Translations under genes and position numbers: made by a program
Shown here: piece after piece, positions 8,551 through 16,454 of the stretch
Layout of the letters: each line of letters begins with the position of its first letter
Numbering within the stretch: the stretch's first letter is position 1
The notes under the pieces: model-generated
Databases searched by the model: none
Seen by the model: only the letters and a program-made list of their open reading frames with translations
What the model was told of the DNA's origin: nothing
From: Gammaproteobacteria bacterium
GTDB lineage: Bacteria; Pseudomonadota; Gammaproteobacteria; HK1
NCBI GenBank assembly: GCA_022824305.1
Contig: JAJEAD010000033.1
Location: 1-64,000 of the forward strand
DNA: 64,000 nucleotides
Direction of reading: 5' to 3'

Positions 8551-8590
8551 CTTGTGCTTAAGGGATTGTGGCCAACCCTTAATCCACAAG
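8551..8590. repeat. 40-bp near-perfect inverted repeat
   Basis: The arms are CTTGTG plus TTAAGGG (8551-8556, 8558-8564) and CCCTTAA plus CACAAG (8576-8582, 8585-8590), with an 11-base centre and one small asymmetric bulge. It lies 75 bases upstream of the DUF1127 start and 84 bases downstream of the HAD gene stop, both on the minus strand. There is no U-run, so it is more likely an operator or structured leader of the DUF1127 gene than a plain terminator. Confidence 0.65.
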
Positions 8591-8673
8591 GATCTTGCTC
8601 GGATTCCTCCGACCCTTGCGCCACTTTCCCTTCAGCGGTCGAGCGCGAGACCGAACGCGGAAACCCGAGGTGG

Positions 8674-9297
8674 CTAGTTTCCGAGCCAGCCCCGATCCTC
8701 GCAGTAGCGGCGCAGCTCTTCGGGGGACTCGAAGAGGATGCCCTCGAATCCGAGCGCCGTCGCCGCCGCCACGTTGGCGGCGCTGTCATCGACGAAGACG
8801 GTCGAGCGCGCTTCGAGCTCGAATCGCTCGAGTGCGATGACGAAGAGGCGGTGGTCCGGCTTCATGACGCCGTGATCTCCCGCGATGACCGCGCCCGCGA
8901 ACTCCGCGAGAAATTCGAAGCGCCTTCGCGCGCGGTCGAACTCCTCCCGCGACCAGTTTCCGAGCAGATAGGTGCCGAATCCCCGGGAACGCAGCGCGCG
9001 GGCCAGCCGCACCGTGCCTTCGATCGGACCGATCACCATTTCGTCCCATCGCTCATCCCAGGCCCGGACCGCCTCGGAGTAGTCGGGATGCCGCCTGACG
9101 AGCTCTTCCAGCACCGCCGCGATCGGCTTCCCCCGGCAGATCTCGCGCTGCTTCTCGATGGTGAACACGTTGGCGAAGAAGTAGCGGAAACGCTCGGAGT
9201 CGCCGTTGAAGAGATCCATGTACAGGGGCTCGACGCGCCACTCGATCAGGACTCCGGCAACGTCGAAGAGAAAATTGCCGATCTTCGCCTCAGGCAC
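8674..9297 (-). CDS. HAD-superfamily hydrolase
   Basis: A 207-residue phosphatase-type HAD protein. Motif I is FDVAGVL near residue 10, with nucleophile Asp in the DxGxVL form used by the YihX-like (alpha-glucose-1-phosphatase) branch. Motif II is YLLGNWS, motif III the Lys in VMKPD, and motif IV VFVDDS. The helical cap between motifs I and II (WDERWDEMV) is of the small C1 type. The start is GTG 9297, preceded by aggaag at good spacing; the frame extends 41 codons upstream but that part is arginine/proline-rich and unlike the family. Substrate unknown. Confidence 0.83.
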   Translation of the reverse strand: MPEAKIGNFLFDVAGVLIEWRVEPLYMDLFNGDSERFRYFFANVFTIEKQREICRGKPIAAVLEELVRRHPDYSEAVRAWDERWDEMVIGPIEGTVRLARALRSRGFGTYLLGNWSREEFDRARRRFEFLAEFAGAVIAGDHGVMKPDHRLFVIALERFELEARSTVFVDDSAANVAAATALGFEGILFESPEELRRYCEDRGWLGN

Positions 9298-9505
9298 GTC
9301 CAGCTTCCTGTTTTCGCGGCGCGCGGGTGCGAGCGCGGAGCGCAACGACGGGCTCCGGCGCCCTGGAAGCCGGGCGCCGGGACCCGATTCCTGGAGGAGA
9401 CCCGTTGTCTTCGGGCGCAACGCGGGCGTCCGTGACTCCTCCGGACATTGGAATGATCATCGCATCCACCGACAATCGCGGCCTGCCTCGCAACGGAGTA
9501 CGTAC

Positions 9506-10849
9506 ATGAGCTCGCCCCGCGCCGGCGTTCGGGAAGGCAGCCTGGAAGCTCCTACCCGCCATCCCATCGACTGGAAGAACGAGTCCTTCTACGACGAAGG
9601 TTCGCTCTTCGCCGAGCTCGAACGGGTGTTCGACATTTGCCACGGCTGCCGGCGATGCGTCAATCTGTGCCGCTCCTTTCCCACTCTCTTCGACCTCATC
9701 GACGAGTCCGAGTCGATGGAGATCGACGGAGTCGACCGGAAAGACTACTGGAAGGTAGTCGAGCACTGCTACCTGTGCGATCTGTGCTACCTGACGAAAT
9801 GCCCCTATGTGCCTCCGCACGAGTGGAACGTGGACTTTCCGCACCTGATGCTGCGGGCCAAGGCGAGCGGCTACCGCCAGGGACGGGCGAAGCTGCGAGA
9901 CCGGATCATCACCGACACCGACCGCGTGGGGCGCTTCGCCTCGCTTCCGGTAGTGGTGAACGCCGTGAATGCGGCCAACCGCAGCCCGGCGCTGCGCCAG
10001 GCCCTGGAAGTCACGGCGGGGATCAGCGCCGAGGCCCCGCTGCCGCGCTACCATCGACCCGACCTGCGTGCGCGCCTCGAGGGGAGGGAGATCCGTTCCG
10101 GCGATGCGCAGGCCGCCGGCCCCACCCGGGGCCGGGTCGCGCTGTTCTCCACCTGTTACATCAATGTCAACGCGCCGCAGATTGGGGAAGACATGCTGAG
10201 CGTCTTCGAGCACAACCGGATCGCGGTGAGGCTTCCTACGAGCGAGCGCTGCTGCGCCATGCCCAAGCTCGAGCTCGGAGATCTCGAGGCGGTGGAACGA
10301 GCGAAGGACGAGAACGTGCCCGAGCTCGCCCGGCTGATCGACGAGGGATGGGATATCGTCGCCCTCATCCCGTCCTGTGTCCTGATGTTCAAGCAGGAGC
10401 TGCCGCTGATGTTCCCCGACGATCCCCTGGTCGCCAAGGTGCGCGATTCGATGTTCGACCCCTTCGAGTACCTCGCGCACCGTCACCGGGCGGGGCTGCT
10501 GCGCACCGATTTCCACCGCCCCCTCGGCCGGGTCGCCTACCAGGTCGCCTGCCACCAGCGCGTGCAGCGAATCGGGCCGCGCACTCGCGACATCCTTTCC
10601 CTGGTGCCGGATACTGAAATCGAGACGATCGAGCGCTGCTCGGGTCACGACGGCACCTATGCGGTCAAGGCGGAAACGAGGGCCGCATCCATGAGGATCG
10701 TGCGCCCCATCGCAGGGCAGGTAGAGCGCCAGGAGCCCGACCACGTGACGAGCGACTGTCCGATGGCCGGCGATCACATCGCCCACGCCAGCGGCGAACG
10801 CGTCTTCAGGCACCCGATGAGCCTGCTGCGCGAAGCCTACGGAATCTGA
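9506..10849 (+). CDS. Heterodisulfide-reductase-related Fe-S binding protein (GlpC-like)
   Basis: A 447-residue cytoplasmic or membrane-associated electron-transfer protein. Two [4Fe-4S] ferredoxin-type motifs lie near the N-terminus (CHGCRRCVNLC and CYLCDLCYLTKCP). The C-terminal half has CCG-domain cysteines (STCYINVN, then ERCCAMP; VACHQRVQ, then ERCSGHDG), as in GlpC and HdrB. In many proteobacteria this family sits with rubrerythrin and a DUF3501 gene. Here DUF3501 is two genes downstream, an acyl-CoA dehydrogenase intervenes and no rubrerythrin is seen. The start is ATG 9506 with ggag nine bases upstream. Electron partners are unknown. Confidence 0.85.
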   Translation: MSSPRAGVREGSLEAPTRHPIDWKNESFYDEGSLFAELERVFDICHGCRRCVNLCRSFPTLFDLIDESESMEIDGVDRKDYWKVVEHCYLCDLCYLTKCPYVPPHEWNVDFPHLMLRAKASGYRQGRAKLRDRIITDTDRVGRFASLPVVVNAVNAANRSPALRQALEVTAGISAEAPLPRYHRPDLRARLEGREIRSGDAQAAGPTRGRVALFSTCYINVNAPQIGEDMLSVFEHNRIAVRLPTSERCCAMPKLELGDLEAVERAKDENVPELARLIDEGWDIVALIPSCVLMFKQELPLMFPDDPLVAKVRDSMFDPFEYLAHRHRAGLLRTDFHRPLGRVAYQVACHQRVQRIGPRTRDILSLVPDTEIETIERCSGHDGTYAVKAETRAASMRIVRPIAGQVERQEPDHVTSDCPMAGDHIAHASGERVFRHPMSLLREAYGI

Positions 10850-10854
10850 GCACG

Positions 10855-12051
10855 ATGAACATCGCTCTCCCCCGCGAGCTTGCCGACTTTCGCAGCGAGG
10901 TGCGCGCCTTCATCGAGGAGCGACTGCCCACAGACCTCCGCGAGAAGGTGCAGCGCAACCTGGGACTGGCGAGGGACGACTACCTTCGCTGGCAGGACAT
11001 CCTCGCCGCCAGGGGGTGGCTCGCCTACACGTGGCCGGCGGAACACGGCGGCCCGGGCTGGTCGCCCCTGCAGCGCTACCTCTTCGAGGAGGAGATGGGC
11101 CGCGCATGCGCACCGCGCCCGGTTCCCTTCGGGGTGAAGATGCTCGGTCCGGTGATCTACACCTTCGGCAGCGACGCCCAGAAGACGAAGTACCTGCCGG
11201 CGATCGCCGCCAACGAGACATGGTGGTGTCAGGGCTACTCGGAGCCGAACGCGGGTTCCGATCTGGCTCGCCTGGGGACGCGGGCGGTCCGCAGCGGCGA
11301 CCACTACATCGTCAACGGCTCCAAGACCTGGACCACCACCGCCCAGTGGGCGGACCGGATGTTCTGCCTCGTGCGCACCGACCCGGCGGCGAAACGGCAG
11401 GAGGGCATCTCCTTCCTGCTCGTCGACATGAAGGAGCCCGGGATCGAGGTCGTGCCCATCGTCACCTTCGACGGCGGGCGGGAGATCAACAGCGTTTACC
11501 TCCGGGACGTGAGGGTGCCGGCCGAAGATCTCGTCGGCGAAGAGAACCGGGGATGGACCTACGCGAAGTTCCTGCTCGGGCTCGAGCGTTTCGGAATCGC
11601 CGGCATTGCCGCGTCCAAGGCGCGCCTGGCCTGGCTCCAGGGCATCGTTCGCGAGCGCCGCGAGGGGGAAGCGTCACCGGCCGGAGACCGGGACCTCGCG
11701 CGTTCGATCGCCGAGACCGAGATCGAGCTGCGCGCGCTGGAGCACGCCGAGCTGCGCGCCCTGATGCGTGCCGAGCAGGGCGAATCGCCGGGCGTGGAGG
11801 CGAACATTCTCAAGATCCGTGGCACCGAGCTGCAGCAGAGGATCTCGGAGCTCCTCGTGGTTGCGCTCGGCGTCTACGCTTCCCCTTTCCTGCCCGGATC
11901 GATGGAGCCGGGATGGAACGAGGCCCCGATCGGCCCGGACCACGCGCCCGGCCTCGCGCCCGCGTACTTCAACATGCGCAAGACTTCCATCTACGGCGGC
12001 ACGAACGAGATTCAGCGAAACATCATCGCGAAGATGGCCCTGGGACTGTAG
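10855..12051 (+). CDS. Acyl-CoA dehydrogenase family protein
   Basis: A 398-residue flavoenzyme that oxidises acyl-CoA to 2-enoyl-CoA. It has the N-terminal helical domain, the FAD/substrate motif GYSEPNAGSDLARLGTRA, the beta domain (DHYIVNGSKTWTTTAQWADR) and the C-terminal helices ending YGGTNEIQRNIIAKMALGL, which bind FAD. Length matches the family. It begins five bases after the Fe-S protein stop, so the two are almost surely co-transcribed; electrons might pass to that Fe-S protein, by inference. Chain-length specificity cannot be read from the sequence. Confidence 0.9.
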   Translation: MNIALPRELADFRSEVRAFIEERLPTDLREKVQRNLGLARDDYLRWQDILAARGWLAYTWPAEHGGPGWSPLQRYLFEEEMGRACAPRPVPFGVKMLGPVIYTFGSDAQKTKYLPAIAANETWWCQGYSEPNAGSDLARLGTRAVRSGDHYIVNGSKTWTTTAQWADRMFCLVRTDPAAKRQEGISFLLVDMKEPGIEVVPIVTFDGGREINSVYLRDVRVPAEDLVGEENRGWTYAKFLLGLERFGIAGIAASKARLAWLQGIVRERREGEASPAGDRDLARSIAETEIELRALEHAELRALMRAEQGESPGVEANILKIRGTELQQRISELLVVALGVYASPFLPGSMEPGWNEAPIGPDHAPGLAPAYFNMRKTSIYGGTNEIQRNIIAKMALGL

Positions 12052-12106
12052 CCCCCATGTCGTCACCGCTCACGCCCCCGGCCCCCGCGAAGGCGAATAC
12101 TCCGGC

Positions 12107-12691
12107 ATGACCAGACTCACCCGCTCCGACCTCTTCACGCTCGAGGCCTACGCCGCCGAACGCCCCGCCTTCCGCGCCCGGGTGCTTGCCCACAAGCGCA
12201 GCCGACAACTCCCCATCGGTCCCCACGCCACCCTCTACTTCGAAGACCGACTGACGATCCACTACCAGGTCCAGGAGATGCTGCGCATCGAGCGCATCTT
12301 CGAATCGGACGCGATCGAGGAGGAGCTCGAAGCCTACAACCCTCTGATTCCGGACGGCCGGAACCTGAAGGCGACCTTCATGCTCGAGTATCCGGACGCG
12401 GACGAACGCCGAGCGGCCCTGGCAAGGCTCGGAGGCATCGAGAATCGGGTGTGGATTCGGGTGCGCGGCTGCGACGCGGTGTTCGCCGTCGCGGACGAGG
12501 ACCTCGAGCGCAGGGACGAGGAACGCACGGCGGCGGTGCATTTCCTGCGCTTCGAGCTGAACGACGCGATGGCGAGGCGCCTGAAGAGCGGCGGCGCGCT
12601 CGCGGCCGGCATCGACTTCGACCGGTACCGCCATGAAGTGGATCCGGTGAACAGCGCGGTCCGCGATTCGCTCGCCGCGGACCTGGCCTGA
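12107..12691 (+). CDS. DUF3501 family protein
   Basis: A 194-residue protein starting MTRLTRSDLFTLEAYAAER, with the conserved LPIGPHATLYFEDRLTIHYQ and IERIFESDAIEEELEAYNPL segments of DUF3501. Function is unknown; members are usually the last gene of a rubrerythrin/heterodisulfide-reductase-like operon, and this one ends the Fe-S protein/acyl-CoA dehydrogenase run, 55 bases after the latter. The start ATG 12107 is the only one that gives the family N-terminus; there is no clear ribosome site. Soluble, with no membrane segments. Confidence 0.82.
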   Translation: MTRLTRSDLFTLEAYAAERPAFRARVLAHKRSRQLPIGPHATLYFEDRLTIHYQVQEMLRIERIFESDAIEEELEAYNPLIPDGRNLKATFMLEYPDADERRAALARLGGIENRVWIRVRGCDAVFAVADEDLERRDEERTAAVHFLRFELNDAMARRLKSGGALAAGIDFDRYRHEVDPVNSAVRDSLAADLA

Positions 12692-12732
12692 GCGCCCCCC
12701 TTCAGCGCGCAACGACCACCGAGGAGAGACCC

Positions 12733-13090
12733 GTGACCACGGCGTCATTGCCGCTCGAGGACTACCAGGTCCGCTTTTCCGGCTCTGCCGCGCTCCACGG
12801 GAGAGCGGCCGAGGTGCTCGCCGGAGGCGCCGCGCACGACCTTTGGGACACCCACCCTTTTCCCGTCTACTTCGAGCGGGCCAAGGGTCCCTACAAGTGG
12901 GACCACGAGGCGGGTCGCACGCGCGCACACCGGGCGCCGGCACGTCATCAAGTTCGACGGCCACTTCCACGGCTGGGTATCCTCCACCCACGACGAACAG
13001 GTCATCGACGAAGCCATCGGCGGCTTCGAACGGGCGTTGCGCCGCGTGCGCGGGGACCTGGCAAGGGCGATCACGCACGCCGCGCCCTGA
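12733..13090 (+). pseudogene. Collapsed class-III aminotransferase (glutamate-1-semialdehyde aminomutase-like)
   Basis: Three disjoint pieces of one protein remain. From GTG 12733 comes a normal N-terminus (HGRAAEVLAGGAAHDLWDTH, then ERAKGPYKWD). At about 12910 the frame breaks, and in a second frame from ~12930 the mid-protein piece TGRRHVIKFDGHFHGW appears. It joins directly to a C-terminal piece (VSSTHDEQVIDEAIGGFERA) ending at the stop 13088-13090. The PLP-lysine region is absent. Two internal deletions, one with a frameshift, explain the pattern. A longer open frame in the first register to 13218 is meaningless read-through. A ribosome site (gaggagag) upstream is intact. Confidence 0.8.
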
Positions 13091-13159
13091 CACGCGGAAC
13101 CCCTTCAGTCGCCCGGGAAACGCCTGCGCAGATTCCTGCGCCGGCGTCATCCGTGCCGG

Positions 13160-13435
13160 CTAGAAGCGACGGCCTCCTCCACCACCGCCGCGTCGGGGAC
13201 GGTCCAGCGCTTCGTTGATGCGCAGGGGACGGCCGCCGAAGTCCTGGCCGTTCAACTCCGATATTGCTCTCTCCGCGTTCTCCTTCGACATCTCGACGAA
13301 AGCGAAGCCGCGAGAACGGCCGGTATCCCGCTCAGTGATCAGATTGACCGAATGAGTCTCTCCAATGGCGGAAAACAGCTCACGAACATCTTCTTCAGAG
13401 GCAGACCAGGGAAGGTTGCCGACGTATAGCTTCAT
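13160..13435 (-). CDS. Glycine-rich RNA-binding protein (single RRM)
   Basis: A 91-residue protein with one RNA recognition motif: RNP2 is LYVGNL at residues 3-8 and RNP1 is RGFAFVEM near 42-49. The C-terminal tail is glycine/arginine-rich (RRGGGGGGRRF). Such small RRM proteins bind single-stranded RNA and are often cold-induced in cyanobacteria and proteobacteria. The start is ATG 13435 (MKLYVGNLPW); upstream in-frame codons give an unrelated sequence. The 254 bases before it hold no gene; they contain the 11-mer cacgcagccgg twice, about 25 bases apart, of unknown meaning. Confidence 0.9.
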   Translation of the reverse strand: MKLYVGNLPWSASEEDVRELFSAIGETHSVNLITERDTGRSRGFAFVEMSKENAERAISELNGQDFGGRPLRINEALDRPRRGGGGGGRRF

Positions 13436-13689
13436 ACTTATAGCTCCAAGCACGCAGCCGGAATTATGTCGCAAACACGCAGCCGGGTGGGCTCCCATTC
13501 AGATTGCCGGACGACACGAGCGGCATCGCCACCAGGCGTCCACGAGGTTCGACCTCGCTTCGAACGCGACGAACGTTGACGACTACGGCTGAATAAGAGT
13601 ACCTCTCACCGGACGGCAGGTCTCGGCAAGCGCAGTATAGGGACAGCAAACGCAAAAGAACACCAGTGATACGCGCAATGCGGGGCTCG

Positions 13690-14178
13690 TCAATTCCGGC
13701 CTCGAGCAGGTTCCCGGCAAAGCAGTATGTTGACCGCGATCAGGCTCATCGCGAGCTCTCCGCGCTGATTGGTGACCTCGATCCGCGTGCGCATCACTCC
13801 ACGGTCCGGCTTGGATCGGGAACGGCGCGTATCGAGCACAATTGCCCGCACCGACAGCACGTCGCCGGGTCGAACGGGGAGATGCCAGCGAAGCTCGTCG
13901 ACCGCGGGCGCCCCCAGGCTCGCAACCTTCGAGACGAAGTTGTCGGCGAGGAGCCGCATCATCAGCGCGGCGGTGTGCCATCCGCTCGCGATCAGGCCGC
14001 CGAAGAAGGTGTTCCTCGCCGCGCATTCGTCGACGTGGAAGACCTGCGGATCGTAGCGACGGGCGAACTCGATCACTTCATCCTTGTCGACCCGCACGCT
14101 TCCGACCTCGTGCACGTTTCCCGCGCGGTAGTCCTCGAAGTAACGCTCCGGGATCGCGATGTCGTCAACTGGTGTCAT
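13690..14178 (-). CDS. MaoC family dehydratase (hot-dog fold)
   Basis: A 162-residue single hot-dog domain with the R-hydratase signature region DPQVFHVDECAARNTFFGGL followed by IASGWHTAALMMRLL. Members hydrate trans-2-enoyl-CoA or act in related acyl-CoA steps; the Asp/His pair of the hydratase site lies in this segment (YDPQVFHVD). The start is ATG 14178 (MTPVDDIAIPERYFEDY), since the upstream 159 codons of open frame are a shadow. It is transcribed away from the copper amine oxidase gene, so the 223-base gap 14179-14401 probably holds divergent promoters. Confidence 0.85.
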   Translation of the reverse strand: MTPVDDIAIPERYFEDYRAGNVHEVGSVRVDKDEVIEFARRYDPQVFHVDECAARNTFFGGLIASGWHTAALMMRLLADNFVSKVASLGAPAVDELRWHLPVRPGDVLSVRAIVLDTRRSRSKPDRGVMRTRIEVTNQRGELAMSLIAVNILLCREPARGRN

Positions 14179-14401
14179 GTGCCCGCCATTGCCGGAACCG
14201 GCGTCGTTGCCGCGCGAGAGTGCGCCGAGCCTACACTGAAGGACCGCACCCCGTCCCGCGCGTTCATGCCATGACCCAAGCACGGCGCATGCGAGGATCC
14301 CTCGACTCCCGCCGGAGCGGCGCCCGAGCGAGCGCATCGAGGTACGCGCCATGGCCTTCTGGTAGAGTCGCCGAAGAGTTCCCGCTCGCAGGAGTTTCAC
14401 C

Positions 14402-16333
14402 ATGGCCCAGGTGCGCGCAAGCGACGAGTTTCCTCTCTTTGATCTGTCCGCCCATCCGCTCGACCCCTTGAGCGGAGAAGAGCTGGAGCGTGTCGTGGCG
14501 ATCGTGCGTCGGGACCAGGCGCAGGGTGCACAGACGCTCTTCGAGACCGTGACCCTGCACGAACCGGACAAGGAGACGGTTCGCGGCTTTGCACCGGGCG
14601 GGGCCTTCCCCCGCGAGGCTTTCGTCGTGGTGCTCGACCGCCGCACCGCGCGCACCTACGAAGGAGTCGTGTCGCTTTCCGAGGATCGGGTGCTCTCCTG
14701 GAAGCACGTGGAAGGCGTGCAGATCCGGGTGCTCGCGGAGGAGATGGACGAGATTCAGGACCTCGTCAAGTCGAACCCCGACTACGTGGCAGGTCTGCGC
14801 CGGCGCGGCATCGAGGATCCCGACAAGGTGATCTTCGAGGGCTTCGGCACCGGGAACTTCGGGGCGGAAGAGGAGCGCACCCGGCGCCTCACGCGACCCC
14901 ACTCGTACTACGTGGAGAATCCGGGGGACAACCCCCACGCGAGGCCCATCGAGAACCTGGTCCCGGTGGTGGACCTTCTGGAAAAGAAGGTGCTGCGGGT
15001 CGAGGACGGCGAGGTGCTTCCGATTCCTCCCGACCCCGGTCACTATCGCGCCGAGGCGCAGGCGAGCCTCCGTCCGCCGCTCGCCCGCCTGGAGATCACG
15101 CAGCCCGACGGGCCGGACTTCCGCGTGGAAGGCCATGCGGTCACCTGGCACAACTGGTCCTTCCGCGTCGGATTCACGCCCCGTGAAGGCCTGGTGCTGC
15201 ATACCCTGAGCTACCGCGACGCCGCCGGAGAGCGTCCCGTCGTCTACCGCGCATCGCTGAGCGAGCTCGTGGTGCCCTACGCCGAGACCTACGGCGACCA
15301 CTATCGCAACCACTCCTTCGATCTCGGGGAGTCGGGGCTCGGAGTCTGCGTGAATTCACTCTCGCTCGGCTGCGACTGCGTGGGCGAAATCCACTACTTC
15401 GACGTGGACATGGCGAACGGCTACGGAGAGGCGGTGCATTACCCGAACGCCATCTGCATGCACGAGGAAGACTACGGAGTGCTCTGGAAGCACAGCGATC
15501 TCAAGCGGCGCAGCTCGGAAGTGCGCCGTTCGCGCCGTCTCGTCGTCTCCTCCTTCTACACCGTGGGCAACTACGACTACGGCATTTTCTGGTACCTCTA
15601 CCTCGACGGGTCCATCGGGTTCGAGGCGAAGCTGACCGGCGTGCTCTACTGCCGCGCCGCGGCCGACGACGAATCCCCGAAGTACGGGCGCCTCGTCGCT
15701 CCCAACCTGAACGCGATGGTGCACGAGCACTACTTCAACGTGCGCCTGGACATGAGCGTCGACGGCGACGCCAACTCGGTGCTGGAGGTGGAGGCGGACC
15801 TCGTCCCCACCGGCCCCGGCAACCCGCACGGCAACGCACACGGCGTGCGTGAAACGCTCATCGAGTGCGAGGCGGACGCAGCCCGCGACATTCGCCCGGA
15901 GCTCGGCCGCTACTGGAAGGTGATCAATCGCTCGAGGACCGGCGCGGGAGGCGGGCATCCCGGATACCGCCTCGTGCCGGGCGCAAACGTGAAGCCGATG
16001 CACCAGCCCGGCTCTGCGTTCATGAAACGCGCTCCCTTTGTCGCCCACGATCTGTGGGTGACCGCCTTCGACCCCGCCGAGAAGTACGCCCCGGGCGATT
16101 ACATCACCCAGAGCGAGGGAGAGCCGGGGCTGCCGGACTGGGTGCAGGCGAAGCGCAACCTGGTCGATACGGACGTGGTGCTCTGGTACACGATGGGCCT
16201 CCTGCACATTCCTCGACCCGAGGACTATCCGGTCATGCCGGTGGAGTACACCGGCTTCACGTTGAAGCCGAACGGCTTCTTCGATCGCAACCCCGCGCTG
16301 GACCTCGCACCGCCCCGTCATTGCGGGACCTGA
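14402..16333 (+). CDS. Copper amine oxidase
   Basis: A 643-residue primary-amine oxidase, which converts RCH2NH2 plus O2 and water to aldehyde, ammonia and H2O2. The self-processed topaquinone Tyr is Tyr391 in TVGNYDYG; the copper ligands are His441, His443 (VHEHYF) and His602 (LLHIPRPED); the catalytic base is Asp307 (SFDLGESG). The spacings match the E. coli enzyme closely. No signal peptide is seen, so it is probably cytoplasmic, as in the arylalkylamine type of Arthrobacter. The start is ATG 14402 with aggag seven bases upstream. An EutA-like gene follows after 94-121 bases; together they suggest amine or amino-alcohol use. Confidence 0.95.
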   Translation: MAQVRASDEFPLFDLSAHPLDPLSGEELERVVAIVRRDQAQGAQTLFETVTLHEPDKETVRGFAPGGAFPREAFVVVLDRRTARTYEGVVSLSEDRVLSWKHVEGVQIRVLAEEMDEIQDLVKSNPDYVAGLRRRGIEDPDKVIFEGFGTGNFGAEEERTRRLTRPHSYYVENPGDNPHARPIENLVPVVDLLEKKVLRVEDGEVLPIPPDPGHYRAEAQASLRPPLARLEITQPDGPDFRVEGHAVTWHNWSFRVGFTPREGLVLHTLSYRDAAGERPVVYRASLSELVVPYAETYGDHYRNHSFDLGESGLGVCVNSLSLGCDCVGEIHYFDVDMANGYGEAVHYPNAICMHEEDYGVLWKHSDLKRRSSEVRRSRRLVVSSFYTVGNYDYGIFWYLYLDGSIGFEAKLTGVLYCRAAADDESPKYGRLVAPNLNAMVHEHYFNVRLDMSVDGDANSVLEVEADLVPTGPGNPHGNAHGVRETLIECEADAARDIRPELGRYWKVINRSRTGAGGGHPGYRLVPGANVKPMHQPGSAFMKRAPFVAHDLWVTAFDPAEKYAPGDYITQSEGEPGLPDWVQAKRNLVDTDVVLWYTMGLLHIPRPEDYPVMPVEYTGFTLKPNGFFDRNPALDLAPPRHCGT

Positions 16334-16338
16334 GAGGA

Positions 16339-16379
16339 GCGAAGGACGCGCCCGGGTCTGCCGGAGAGCGTCCCTTCGC
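16339..16379 (+). terminator. Possible hairpin between amine oxidase and EutA-like genes
   Basis: gcgaaggacgc (16339-16349) can pair with gcgtcccttcgc (16368-16379), giving 11 pairs with one bulged C and an 18-base loop. There is no U-run, so it may be an attenuator, an mRNA end or only a stabilising stem. Confidence 0.35.
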
Positions 16380-16454
16380 CCGTCGGCACTCTCCGAAACC
16401 TGATGCCCGAATCGGCGGGGGTGCGGACTGACCCACGAGCATGAGTACGAGCAC

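Noticed and set aside
9355..9380. A 9-bp GC-only hairpin (ccggcgccc and gggcgccgg) before the Fe-S gene as terminator
   Set aside because: No U-run follows and no gene on either strand ends just before it; such stems are frequent at this GC content.
12733..13218. A 161-codon reading of the aminotransferase remnant as one small protein
   Set aside because: Only the first ~56 codons resemble a protein; the rest is out of frame with the surviving aminotransferase pieces.
13436..13689. Two cacgcagccgg copies as a CRISPR or satellite repeat
   Set aside because: Only two copies with no regular array or spacers; they may be chance.
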